Shown piece by piece: positions 1-10,063 of a DNA stretch of 64,000 nt (position 1 is its first letter; each line of letters starts with the position of its first letter). The DNA comes from Neoconidiobolus thromboides FSU 785 (Eukaryota > Entomophthoromycota > Entomophthoromycetes > Entomophthorales > Neoconidiobolaceae). The notes below the pieces were generated by a model that saw only the letters and a program-made list of their open reading frames with translations, did no database searches and was not told the DNA's origin. Location of the stretch: positions 1 through 64,000 of the forward strand of contig MU626335.1 of NCBI GenBank assembly GCA_025603075.1, in the 5' to 3' direction. Position numbers and translations under genes: made by a program.

Positions 1-1
1 A

Positions 2-1303
2 CTTATTTCAGGTTATTTTTCTCAGGATTGTTCTAGTCCTTACCAACGTAAAGAAATTAGAGAGCTTACTCAAGATGAGCTTACTCGCTTTGTAAGGGCT
101 GCTAAAAAACTTCAATCCACTAAAGCAGGTAGTGGAAACCTCACTATTTATGACAATTATTCAAAGATACACTACAATGCTCAAGGTAATGCTCATGGTA
201 CTCCTAAGTTTTTACCATGGCATAGATATTATATTCGACTCTATGAAAAAGAGTTACAAAAGATTGATTCAAGTGTTCATTTGCCTTATTGGGATTGGTC
301 GAAAGATTATGATTATCCAGCTAATTCTGCTGTATTATCTAATTCATATATGGGAGCGAATGGTGATAGATCTAGAAATTATTGCCTCAACAGTGGTAAA
401 TTTTCTGGACTATATGTCAACTATCCAAAGTTACATTGTTTGCAAAGAAGATACGATCAAGGTAGTAGTGTATCTAGCTTTACTCCCCCTAGCATATTAA
501 ACAGTTTTTTGAACTATGATAAATTCTCAGAATTCTGTGGTAATTTAGAAGAGAAGCATGGTGATCCTCATGTAAAGATTGGCGGTGGCTATGACTTCAG
601 ACAAATGTATTCTCCTAACGATCCTCTATTTATGTTACATCATACTTTTATTGATATGTTATGGTATGAATGGCAACAAAGACATCCCGATTCAAATCAG
701 TTTGAAGGTGACTATTATGACCAAAATGTCTCACCATCCGATTCTTTAGTTACCTGGAGAGTTAATGTGCAATCTACATTTAATACAAAGAGCTCATTTT
801 ATTGCTACACTTATCCAAGATACCAGCCTTCTTTGAACGCTGACTCAAATAGCGTAGCAGCTACCAACGATATAAATACTTTAGAGGCTACTGCACCACA
901 AGGATCTAATGCTCAACTATCTAATACCAATAATACAATTAAGTCTTCTGGAACTGATAAAAGCAGCAATCCATTGGGTGGGGTTCTACCAATCAGAGAT
1001 AACAATGGTAACGGAAAAGGAAATGATTATAGTAAAGGAAATGGAAATGGGGTTCAAAGGTTATTAAAAAATATTAAAAATTTAAATCCCGATCAAGTAG
1101 TTAACCTTTTAAGCACTAATTTGCCGATTCTCGGACTTGGAATTATAAATCCAGGAGCACCTGGTAAAATTAAGAAGAGACTTCCATTACCCGATGATTG
1201 GATTAAAATGAATAATTTGAATATTGACAAAGTTCGTAAAAATGAAGCTAGAGATAATAAGTTCATTGATTTATTAAACACCATCCCTGGTATTTCAGAA
1301 TGA
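2..1303 (+). CDS. Tyrosinase (type-3 copper oxidase), 5' end outside the window
   Basis: Tyrosinases hydroxylate monophenols and oxidise o-diphenols to quinones, feeding melanin formation or protein cross-linking. The frame is open from base 2 to the TGA at 1301-1303 (433 codons), so the start lies upstream. The visible N-terminus has a Cys followed by RKEIRELTQDE, the usual start of the fungal domain. The CuA site is seen as KIHYN, NAHGTP and LPWHRYY, followed by LPYWDWS. The CuB site is seen as HGDPH and, after NDPLFML, HHTFIDMLWYEWQ. All six expected copper His appear present. After CuB comes a Cys-containing segment and then a Ser/Asn/Gly-rich tail with a basic end, longer than the catalytic core needs. 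Such tails are often removed in maturation. An acceptor-like TTTCAG ends at base 11, so the first bases may be intron. The next gene is convergent. Family assignment is firm; substrate is unknown. Confidence 0.93.
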   Translation, partial: LISGYFSQDCSSPYQRKEIRELTQDELTRFVRAAKKLQSTKAGSGNLTIYDNYSKIHYNAQGNAHGTPKFLPWHRYYIRLYEKELQKIDSSVHLPYWDWSKDYDYPANSAVLSNSYMGANGDRSRNYCLNSGKFSGLYVNYPKLHCLQRRYDQGSSVSSFTPPSILNSFLNYDKFSEFCGNLEEKHGDPHVKIGGGYDFRQMYSPNDPLFMLHHTFIDMLWYEWQQRHPDSNQFEGDYYDQNVSPSDSLVTWRVNVQSTFNTKSSFYCYTYPRYQPSLNADSNSVAATNDINTLEATAPQGSNAQLSNTNNTIKSSGTDKSSNPLGGVLPIRDNNGNGKGNDYSKGNGNGVQRLLKNIKNLNPDQVVNLLSTNLPILGLGIINPGAPGKIKKRLPLPDDWIKMNNLNIDKVRKNEARDNKFIDLLNTIPGISE

Positions 1304-1572
1304 ATACCTTAATATCAATAAAAATCTATTATTAGTATATACTAGTTCTTTTAATATTTCATCATTATGCTTTTTCAACTTTAAAAAATCAAAGTTATAG
1401 GAAATTATAGTGTTGGGTTGCTTTTTATAGCCCTCAGATACTTGTTACTAAGTTGTGAATAAATTCTTCGAATTTACATCATGTTGATATTTTTTTACGT
1501 ACCATTATATAATAAGTAGTAATTTAGTGTATTTTTGATCTAAGTATATAATGATTTTTATTAATAGGTAAT

Positions 1573-2262
1573 TTAGTTATATGGAGTAACATTATTAAAT
1601 CCATTTAAATTAGTCCCAGCGCCAATAACACCGGCGCCAATGGAGGAGCCATAATTATTAGAAGCACCAACCGAGCCAGCTTGATTAGTAAGGATAGAGA
1701 CACTGTTACCAGCACTTGTTCCTGAATAAGGATTTGAAGAAGCACCAAAAGTTGTACCGGAACCAGTAGCACCAGATGAACTCATAGCATTCGCTTGAGA
1801 AGCTTGTAAATTAGTAGAAGACCCAAACCCAGCATCACCAGAAGTAATACCGGAAGTGGCCCCAGTTCCAAAGGAAGATCCAAAGCCATTACTAGTACTT
1901 CCAGATCCAAAGCTAGAGCCTACATTTACAAGACCTGAGCTTGGCCCTGTTGCGCCATAAACTGCATTATTACCTGATGAAAAAGCATTGCTAAACGGGT
2001 TGACAGCACCACCTGCCACATTCGTACTAGAGCCAAAGGAAGAGTTTGGACCCGAAGCAATACCAGCTGAAGTACCAGAACTGGTACTGGAACCGCTTCC
2101 AGCGGATGAGCCAAAAGAATTGGTTAGACTGGCAGATCCGCCAAGTGTAGTGGAATTAATTGAACCTGAGCCTGATACTTGAGAAACTGAATCATCAGGT
2201 ACTGGTATAGCAAAGATAGAAGATAAAATTAAAGTAAGGATAAAATAGGCGTCATTTTTCAT
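1573..2262 (-). CDS. Secreted Gly/Ser/Asn-rich protein, copy 1
   Basis: Predicted 229-residue secreted protein. I chose the ATG at 2262 rather than the upstream one at 2367 because it starts directly with a signal peptide (MKNDAYFILTLILSSIFAIP), and a TATATATAAAG box lies about 60 bp upstream. The mature part is almost only Gly, Ser, Ala, Asn, Thr with regularly spaced Phe and Tyr, in short units such as NSSFGSS, SSFGSG and SNNYGSS, ending in TPYN. There are no Cys or charged clusters. It is a close paralogue of the protein at 4250-4927 in the same orientation (shared SVSQVSGSG, SGPNSSFG, GVIGAGTN and a TPY end). The last third of the protein at 29483-30502 is more distantly related. The composition suggests an extracellular structural or adhesive protein. 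No known domain is visible. Confidence 0.82.
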   Translation of the reverse strand: MKNDAYFILTLILSSIFAIPVPDDSVSQVSGSGSINSTTLGGSASLTNSFGSSAGSGSSTSSGTSAGIASGPNSSFGSSTNVAGGAVNPFSNAFSSGNNAVYGATGPSSGLVNVGSSFGSGSTSNGFGSSFGTGATSGITSGDAGFGSSTNLQASQANAMSSSGATGSGTTFGASSNPYSGTSAGNSVSILTNQAGSVGASNNYGSSIGAGVIGAGTNLNGFNNVTPYN

Positions 2263-4249
2263 TTCTAATAAATAATTTGGAGTAAAAGTCTTATAATTTA
2301 ACTCATTTATGTCTTTCTTTATATATATCTTTTTATTTTTCTTTCCTCCACTTTGTTTATTCCTCACCTACTATTTATTTCATTTTCTAGTGTGGCATAT
2401 TTGATTATCTTTTTAATTCATTTATTTTGGCTTGCCCCTTAAAAATGTATAGTCTAAAATTCTTATTTGCATTATGTCTTATAGTTGTTAAAATTCACAT
2501 GTATAAATTTTTGTAAATTTCTTCGGTTATTATTATTTGCTTGTTTTTTTAAAGCCTAATCCATAAGCTTTAGCAAAATTTATTCTAGAATTTAGCATTC
2601 AAATGGGCAGTTAAATAATTCTCAATTGATTTATAACAGTTCTAATTTTCCAAATTAGAATTTTGAATTTTTACTAAAATCTACAAACTGAGTGTGACTT
2701 TACTGAACATTTCCCAAGTAGTGCGTCTAATGGATAACAAAATAGCAGTCAACTTTATAATTGGTCATAATATCTCTCATTCACTAATAAGAAAAGTTGA
2801 GCCCAAGCTTATTTATATGATTTTATTTTACTAGTATTTATAAAACTTGCTATCAAAACTAGGTTTTCATTGTAGCCAAATGGTATAAGAGCCATGTCAT
2901 TACAATAAAATATTATATCCTAAACACTTATAAAACTGGTGCTTTTAATACCTTTTAAATCCTCGATAACATAAATCCTAAGTGTTTTATTTATTTAAAA
3001 CAAAAAAGAGAATTAAAATGATACTTGTAAAAAAAGGGCAGCAGCTAAAAGATGAGTTTCTTAAAGTTATCTTGGTTTCAAATTAGATAACGTACAAGAG
3101 ATCATGAGATCATTAGATCATATTTATATCAGATGGAAACCAAAATAATCAAAAAGGAGGACTATTTGTTTTCTTTGAGTGTCTTTTATATAAAGTTTGA
3201 TCTTAGGTACTAAAATTTAAACTTTTAGTGTAGCATTTTCGGTTAAAAATACTACTGAAAAAACGTCAGAATTTAAGCAGCTAGTTTAAAATTTTCAACA
3301 GTTAATTAAAACAAAAGTAAACAAAACAAAAAACATAATGACGAAAATTGTATTAGATCTTATTGCAACTATTTTAATCTATAACACAAAATTTAAGTTT
3401 TGTCTACTTTCTTTAAAATTATTGTTGGAAATTGTTAGAAGCTATTCAAATCATGACACCTTTTTGGTAGTATTTTCTAATTAAAAATCCTGTATTCGAA
3501 CAAAATAAAATAGTTTTTATTATTTTCTATTTGAATTTTATGATGTTTAGAGTATATCAGAAATAAACCATTTATACACGATTTATTCATGTATAACTCT
3601 TTTGTAAAAACATAGTTGGCTGTATGCAACCTCGCTTCTTTTACATACAATTTGTCATTACTTAATATATACTTATAGTCCTGTATAAGGTTTTTTTTAC
3701 TTGAAACTTCATATAAGTTGTATTATTTAGAATATACATTATATGATTGGTTTTCTATACAATCCTAATATTTGACATCAACATAGAATTTGAGAAAAAA
3801 CTTAAAGCAATATTGATATTTTCTTATTTTTTTCTACCAGTTGAATACGTTATAATCAGATTTTTATTCAAATATTTACTTTACATTTAGATTAGAATGT
3901 TAACATTTTACACTTTATCCAAATAATTAATCAAGTAAAAATGATCATCAATCTTGAATGTGAATAACATTTGCCTATTTTTTAATTGAAATAGTTTTAG
4001 GGTAATTGTGTGCAAACTAAATTTTTAAGTAAATTAATCCAAAATGTAGCAGCACTTTACTTTTGACTAAAATAATAGAAACGATCAATAAATAAACAAC
4101 TTTATGCACAGAAATTAACTACCTATTTCTACTAAGTCAAATCTATATACAACTTTAATTTTGTATTTTCTGTCTATAGCCTGTTTCAAGTACTATTTAA
4201 ATTTAAAGTAATTAAAATTTGATTAAGTGATTTTATTTTAATAAATATT
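2263..4249. other. Intergenic, AT-rich; promoter of the 1573-2262 gene
   Basis: No gene is recognisable on either strand. The left end holds the TATATATAAAG promoter element (2318-2330, minus strand). A tRNA-like half is listed separately at about 2868. The rest is unique-looking AT-rich sequence with only very short ORFs. Confidence 0.5.
2868..2910 (+). other. tRNA-like 5' half (A-box fragment)
   Basis: TAGCCAAATGGTATAAGAGC resembles the D-arm and A-box of a tRNA and is preceded by a plausible half acceptor stem. No anticodon arm that folds and no B-box (GGTTCRANNCC) follows, so this is not a functional tRNA gene. It could be a decayed tRNA or chance. Confidence 0.2.
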
Positions 4250-4927
4250 TTAGTGGTATGGAGTAGCATTATCGTAACCATTAAAGTTAGTACCAGCACC
4301 AATGACACCAAGCCCAGTAGATGAACCATAATTATTAGAAGAACCAATAGATCCAGCTCCAGTAGCAATGATACCAACACTGTTACCTGCATTAGTACCT
4401 GAATATGGACCAAGAGATTGACCGTAACTGGTACCTGAACCAGTGACACCAGATTGATTAAGGATGTTACCTTGAGAAGCTTGGAAGTTGGTAGATGATC
4501 CAAAACCAGCAGTTCCTAAAGTGACACCAGAAGTAGAACCAGAACCTGCAGAACCTGCATAGTTACTGGTACTTCCGAAAGTAGATCCTACATTAACAAA
4601 TCCATTATCACCAGTGGCACCAGAGATAGCATTATTACCAGATGAAAAGTTATTGCTATATGGAGTAGCAGTTCCTCCAGCTACATTAGAACTGGCACCG
4701 AAAGATGAGTTTGGTCCTGAACCAACACCAGCTGAAGTACCGAAACTAGTACTGGAACCACTTCCAGCTGCAGCACCAAAAGATGAGTTTACAGCAACAC
4801 TTCCTCCATTAGTGATACCACCAATAGCACCTGAACCACTGACTTGAGATACAGAATTAGTTGGGACTGGAACAGCAAGGACAGAAGTCAAAGCTAAGAC
4901 AATCATGAAAGGGATAGATTTAACCAT
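4250..4927 (-). CDS. Secreted Gly/Ser/Asn-rich protein, copy 2
   Basis: Predicted 225-residue secreted protein, starting MVKSIPFMIVLALTSVLAVP (signal peptide), with a TATATAAA box at 5014-5021, about 90 bp upstream of the ATG. The body is low-complexity Gly/Ser/Asn/Thr with repeated SSFG, STFG and NNYGSS units, ending TPYH. It aligns over its full length with the neighbouring 1573-2262 gene, so the two are a tandem duplication about 2 kb apart. Compared with copy 1 it has slightly fewer FGS units, and the order of motifs is kept. It lies in the same segment as a tyrosinase, and its spaced Tyr residues could be oxidised by such an enzyme. That link is only inference from position and composition. 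Confidence 0.85.
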   Translation of the reverse strand: MVKSIPFMIVLALTSVLAVPVPTNSVSQVSGSGAIGGITNGGSVAVNSSFGAAAGSGSSTSFGTSAGVGSGPNSSFGASSNVAGGTATPYSNNFSSGNNAISGATGDNGFVNVGSTFGSTSNYAGSAGSGSTSGVTLGTAGFGSSTNFQASQGNILNQSGVTGSGTSYGQSLGPYSGTNAGNSVGIIATGAGSIGSSNNYGSSTGLGVIGAGTNFNGYDNATPYH

Positions 4928-5740
4928 TTTGATAATTAGAGTAGTATTAATAATTTTAATAGATTAATAGATATTAGTTTGTTTTGATAATTATTTTGAG
5001 CATTTTACTTTCGTTTATATACGTTTTTTTAACCAGATAGTTTGTATATTAGTATAATCTAGATGGACTTGTATCCTAAAATTTTTTTAAACTAAAAATA
5101 TTGTGTGGGAATTTGAGCATCTAATCCTCCGCTTTTTTAACGTATTATACCCCCTGAATTATTAAGCCTGAATTTATATTTTTAAGGTTATTTTTTATTC
5201 AATAAATAGGATTGTAAATTATGCTTGGGTTTTATGGGTATAAAATTTCAAATAACTGATACTTTAGGGAGTTTTGACTAAAAATTATTTGTGTAGTATT
5301 AAATTCACTAAATTTTAAAACCAAACATATCTAACAGAGATAAAAGTTTAAATGATTTAATTAATATCAGTTTATCCTAGTCTTTGACTTGTATAATAAC
5401 AACCAAAATTACAGCTTACATACCATACTCATTAGTAAGAAAGTGAAATCACATAACACTTATAAACCGTTCATTGAAATATATTTAAATATACCATGCT
5501 TACTAAACAATACATTGTAAAGAAATATTATACATCAATGATGTTAAATGCACACTCAAGTCCTATTTGTAGAACTAAGCTTAATTATATTCTAAAATAA
5601 GTTAAGAGTGTGTTTGATATAAACCTTAGATATATAACTTAATAAGCTGCTTTCAGTAAATACTTCCAATTTTGGTTCCGATGTTAGGAATAGGCTATTA
5701 TTTTTATTATTTAAAAGGTTTGAAAATAGGATCCACCGTA

Positions 5741-5844
5741 ATATGGGGATGTATTTTTTTTTTAAATTTTACTACCAATCTTTCGACTCAATAGCAATAG
5801 CACTTAAAAAATGGAAAAAATGATAAAACTAAAAACACCCATAT
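5741..5844 (-). mobile_element. MITE, TGGGGATG family
   Basis: It begins ATATGGGGATG and ends CACCCATAT, with the family core (TTTTACTA.CAAT ... GCACTTAAAAAATGGAAAAA). It carries an extra AGCAATAGCAC segment shared only with the inverted copy at 5892-6000. Confidence 0.85.
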
Positions 5845-5891
5845 TTTATTATAAAAACAACAAATTAATAAGAAACATTTAAAAATATAAC

Positions 5892-6000
5892 ATATCGGGA
5901 TGGTTTTTTTAGTTTTATCACTTCTTTCATTTTTTAAGTGCTATTGCTATTGAGTTGAAAGATTGTTAGTAAAATTTTTAAAAAAAATACATCCCTATAT
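5892..6000 (+). mobile_element. MITE, TGGGGATG family
   Basis: Full-length copy in opposite orientation to the one at 5741-5844, only 47 bp away, with the same extra GTGCTATTGCTAT variant. Together they make a long imperfect palindrome. Confidence 0.85.
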
Positions 6001-6650
6001 ACCTTTGTTTTTGTTTTTCAGCCTATTACCTTTTAAAGTTGGGATCAATAGTTACTTTGATGCGTTATTATTTTAAATGGTTAGTGAGACATACTTTAGA
6101 TATTTTTCACTTTGTAAGTGTGTTCATAATTAACATAAAGTATTCTAAGGAAAATATAAAAAATTGTGATATTATTAATTTCAGTTTTAGCTTATTATCA
6201 TCTGAATACTTAGGGAGATATTTGGGTATTCTTCACTTCGTATATTTAAAAGTATAATGAGTATACTTAGATTGAAAAGTATAAATTCAAACACTTTGAT
6301 AGTTTTCATATGTAGAATTCATAAAAGATAAAAATAAAAGATGATTTATTTTTAGTTCTTTTTTATATATAAAATTTGACTCTTGTTATTTAATAAGTAT
6401 TAATAATACTAATCATAGTGTTCGTGTTTTCATTTCTGATGAAGATCTGATGTCCTGAAGTTCAATTTTAGTATCCAGTATCACAAAATTTCTAAAGCTA
6501 CAAGCAAGGATAAAAAAATCATAATAAATTACTTTAAAACAAACTAGATGTTTATTAAACAAAGGGAGATAATTATTGAAAATTAAGTTATTTGATTGGA
6601 AAAATTTTGATAAAAATTGCTATTTATGTTTTAATATAAACTAATGACTA

Positions 6651-6755
6651 TATGGGGATGTATTTTTGTATTTAAGAGTTTTACTAACAATTTTCCACTC
6701 AAATAGTGCTTAAAAAATGGAAAAAGTAATGAAGCCAAAAAAAATAGCTCCATAT
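6651..6755 (-). mobile_element. MITE, TGGGGATG family
   Basis: ATATGGGGATGTATTTTTGT at the left end and a diverged right end (AGCTCCATAT). The core GTGCTTAAAAAATGGAAAAA is intact. Confidence 0.85.
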
Positions 6756-6866
6756 ATTTATTCTTTACTCTAAATGGTGGTATGTTGCATTTGTTAAGAG
6801 CTAACAAATTTTACCCATTTACTTAGAATAGCTGTTTATCAGTTAGTACTTTGATATCCAGGGACT

Positions 6867-6955
6867 ATATGGGAATATTTTTTTGGTTTCATTTTTTCCG
6901 TTTTTTAAGTACAATTTGAGGGAGAAAATTATTAGTAACATTATTTAAAAAAAAC
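6867..6955 (+). mobile_element. MITE, TGGGGATG family, right end lost
   Basis: Starts ATATGGGAATATTTTTTTGG. The expected CATCCCCATAT end is replaced by the start of the next copy at 6956, as if that copy inserted into or recombined with this one. Confidence 0.75.
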
Positions 6956-7062
6956 ATATGGGGATGTATTTCTGTGTTTAAGAATTTTGCTAATAATTTT
7001 TCCGCTCAAATGGCGCTTGAAAGATGGAAAAAATGATGAAGCCAAAAAAAACATCCCCATAT
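6956..7062 (-). mobile_element. MITE, TGGGGATG family
   Basis: Well-preserved copy with both termini (ATATGGGGATG, CATCCCCATAT) and the core GGCGCTTGAAAGATGGAAAA. Confidence 0.9.
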
Positions 7063-7810
7063 ATTCACATATATCACAATAGTCAAATTTTTTTGAGTTT
7101 GATAACTAATTTAATAATTGTAATAATTATAGTTATGTAATAATGCAGAATTAAATATAAACTTTAATTCACATTCATAAACATGTTAACCAAGGTATTT
7201 TAAAGAACCAATCTATAAATAACTTATTTAAAAATCTAATAGTGATTAGAAGACAAAGTATAGAAGAAGTAGAATTTAATGGTTACTGGAATTTAAAGCC
7301 AATTTCAAAATTAATGATTGATTTCCCCTATAATTTCCGCTTATTAATACGATATAATCACCTTTATTGATTGGCCATTATTTTTGGAGTTTTGGTTTTC
7401 AATTTTTTATATGAAAATACTACACTCTAAGGAAAAATAGATTTTATTTCTGAATGTTAGTCTAGCTATGTATTTAGTAATGATGATATAGCTCTAAAAT
7501 AATAAGTCAAAATGTATACACATTACATATGTCAAAGAAAGTCATACTTTAAAGTATCCATTTTGTAAACAGTTAAATTTTATTGAAACCCCCTACATCT
7601 CGCTTTTTTGTTACTATACAAACGAATTAAAAAGCCTCAATTGACTCACATTATTTTATTTATGATGCTATATTTTCTATAAGCCAACGGCAGAAGCTGT
7701 ATAAGAACAGTCAGTAATATTGTTCAAAAATATAGAGTAAAATCATACATTGGTTCTTCAATATTTAGAACTTATATAATATCAAGCTTTTGTGAAAATG
7801 ATTGAAAGGA

Positions 7811-7818
7811 TATATAAA
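7811..7818 (+). promoter_or_regulatory. TATA box of the S41-like peptidase gene
   Basis: TATATAAA lies 72 bp before the ATG at 7883. The same octamer precedes many genes in this window at 40-115 bp. Confidence 0.6.
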
Positions 7819-7882
7819 TGTAAAGATTAATGATCAAAAAGTTAAGAAATTAAAATTTTAGCTAAGTTATTAGATAAAAACA

Positions 7883-10063
7883 ATGAAATTAGAACTATTA
7901 TTCAGTTTGCTAGCCATCTCCATTCTGGCCAATGGTAGTCCAGTTGCAACTAACTCAGAAGAAATTAAATCACAAGGAGAAGCAAATCAAATCAATACTC
8001 AAATTGAGACCAAGGTCCAAAAATCAATAGCTGAAGAATTTTTTGAAAGAAAGTTGCACGAAGCAAGTGGCTATAATGACCCATGTATAAAGATCAATGA
8101 TGTCACCAAAGTTTACAGCTATGAAGAAATCTTAGATTGCTATGATAGCTTTCCATTTAATAGTAAAATTCGTGATGAAGTCTTAGACTCTATGTGGAAG
8201 TTCATGCCATTTTATGTATTTGCCGATGTATCTAGAAAACGTTCAGTTGATGCTTCAGTAGAAGGAAGGACTTTAGATATAGAAAGTGCCTTAGCCACTT
8301 TAAGAATCAAAAACTATACCACTGATCGAGGCTTTCAAACCGATGTTATGGATTTATTCACTGAGTTAAAAGATGGCCATACTACGTATAGTCCGACTTG
8401 TTATTCAAAATTCTCTTTTAAATTACCATTCCCTCTAGTTGTCGTTGAGGATAATAACAAATTGATTGTTAAGGTCAGATCTGGTTACCAGCATAACAAT
8501 AATGAGTATGAGGCATGGAAGTCAAAAGGGATTGACATCAAAGCATTTGACGATGCTATTGTAGAAAAGATCGATGGTAGAGATGCCATTACTGCTATTG
8601 AACAGGTGGCTGATTCCACTTATGGAACTTCTCGTGATATACATGCAAGAATGAACGGGGTGTTATCAGCTGATATACTAGCAGATGGCAAATGGAACTT
8701 TGAACTTGGTATGTTTTCACAAAGACCATATCCACCTTCTAAAGAATCTGTAGCCTACGAAATGAATGTTAAAGGTAAAAAAGAAGTTATTGAAATCCCT
8801 TTTATTGCAGTTCCTAAAAATGAGGGATATATCGATGGAACTGATTTTTATCATAAATACTGTTTAGCAGATCAAAAAGTAGAAGCTCAACCACAAGATC
8901 CAGTTGAGATCATCAAACAATTTTTTGGTACAGTACCTAAGGAAACCATATTAAAGGGGGTTGAAAAGGGACCAGAAGCTATTATAGAAGAAATAAACAA
9001 AGAAGAGTTGGAAAAGTCAGATCCGTTGGTTGTAATTAAAAAATTACAAAGCACTTTAAATAAAACTATCCCATTAGATGTCAACCAAGATGAAAAAAAA
9101 GCATTTTTACTTCCTACCTCAAAGTTGAATAAACCAGCCAAAAATGGTATCTACTCCCAGTTTCATATTTTTGGCAAAGATGTAGGTGTGGCTGTTTTAC
9201 CTACCTTTGCCCCAGAAGACACGAATAAATTTATTGAAGAGATAGTGCTTGGGTTTAAAATGTTTGAACAACAAGGAGTTAAAAAGTTAATCCTTGATGT
9301 CAGCAATAACGGTGGTGGTATCATCTGCCTTGGCTATAATATTATAAAATACTTATTACCAGCCTCAAAGTACAGCCAGTTTTTGCTTGATATGCACGTA
9401 CACCCATTATTAACAACCATGTTACTTACCGAAGAAAATCCAAACTCATTTTTTTATCTACCTAAGCTCCTTAAAGAAGATAAAACGCCATATAAAAATG
9501 TTTTTGAATTCTTACCAAAAGAGGATGACCGCACAGATGTAGAAAATAGATACACTAACTTTTTCACTGACCAATGTGATGATGGAGACTTTATGGCTGG
9601 ATTAAAAAAGGATCAAGAACATGCCCCATTTGCCTTAGAGAATATTGCCATTGTTTCAAACTCGATCTGCTACTCTACCTGTAGTCTTTTTGTAAACTCT
9701 TTGCAAGAGTTAAGTAATACTACTGCTTTCACTGTTGGTGGTACTAAAATGCGCTCTGGACGCAAGCCTACGCCTGGCTCATTAAGCGGTGGTACTTTGG
9801 TGCAGCAAGATGTCATTTTTGAAAGTTTAAAATCGGCCAATTTACTTGATCATCCTTTAGCCCCAAAACCACTTCCAGTTAAAGCCACATTTTCTCTCAC
9901 AGCAAGGCAAGCTTATTCTCATGTACTCGATGAGGAAAATAAACCCGTTCCTTTGGAGTTCAAAGCTATACAGTCCGATAAGCATATTTATCATACTGAT
10001 GCTACTATTGGAAAACCAGACTTAATATGGAACAAAGTTGCTAAAGAAATGAAATTCGTTTAA
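7883..10063 (+). CDS. Secreted S41-like (tail-specific protease fold) peptidase family protein
   Basis: 726-residue single-exon gene. The start has a signal peptide (MKLELLFSLLAISILANGSP). An N-terminal domain of about 350 residues contains LFTELKDGHTTY, typical of the fungal secreted members of this family. The C-terminal ClpP/crotonase-like core shows LILDVSNNGGGIICLGY (about residues 470-486) and SNSICYSTCSLF (about 592-603). Ser598 in the CYSTC motif is the likely nucleophile by analogy with S41 enzymes, where Ser works with a Lys. A GGTKMRSG loop follows. The predicted role is extracellular protein breakdown. Similar large secreted proteins are multiplied in saprotrophic and insect- or animal-associated fungi. 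Activity is not proven by sequence, since the general-base Lys cannot be assigned by eye. Confidence 0.85.
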   Translation: MKLELLFSLLAISILANGSPVATNSEEIKSQGEANQINTQIETKVQKSIAEEFFERKLHEASGYNDPCIKINDVTKVYSYEEILDCYDSFPFNSKIRDEVLDSMWKFMPFYVFADVSRKRSVDASVEGRTLDIESALATLRIKNYTTDRGFQTDVMDLFTELKDGHTTYSPTCYSKFSFKLPFPLVVVEDNNKLIVKVRSGYQHNNNEYEAWKSKGIDIKAFDDAIVEKIDGRDAITAIEQVADSTYGTSRDIHARMNGVLSADILADGKWNFELGMFSQRPYPPSKESVAYEMNVKGKKEVIEIPFIAVPKNEGYIDGTDFYHKYCLADQKVEAQPQDPVEIIKQFFGTVPKETILKGVEKGPEAIIEEINKEELEKSDPLVVIKKLQSTLNKTIPLDVNQDEKKAFLLPTSKLNKPAKNGIYSQFHIFGKDVGVAVLPTFAPEDTNKFIEEIVLGFKMFEQQGVKKLILDVSNNGGGIICLGYNIIKYLLPASKYSQFLLDMHVHPLLTTMLLTEENPNSFFYLPKLLKEDKTPYKNVFEFLPKEDDRTDVENRYTNFFTDQCDDGDFMAGLKKDQEHAPFALENIAIVSNSICYSTCSLFVNSLQELSNTTAFTVGGTKMRSGRKPTPGSLSGGTLVQQDVIFESLKSANLLDHPLAPKPLPVKATFSLTARQAYSHVLDEENKPVPLEFKAIQSDKHIYHTDATIGKPDLIWNKVAKEMKFV

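Larger units (their letters stand above)
4928..7882. other. Intergenic region with five MITE copies
   Basis: No gene is recognised; an open stretch at 6039-6257 has no coding character. The region holds the promoter of the 4250-4927 gene, a head-to-head MITE pair (5741-6000), three more MITE copies (6651-7062) and, at the right end, the promoter of the peptidase gene. Confidence 0.55.

Noticed and set aside
2868-2910. Functional tRNA gene
   Set aside because: Only an A-box arm is present; no foldable anticodon arm or B-box follows within 100 bp.
7883-10063. CRISPR arrays, operons or prokaryotic islands
   Set aside because: No regularly spaced identical repeats were seen anywhere. Genes have introns, TATA boxes and eukaryotic tRNA neighbours, so bacterial features are not expected.
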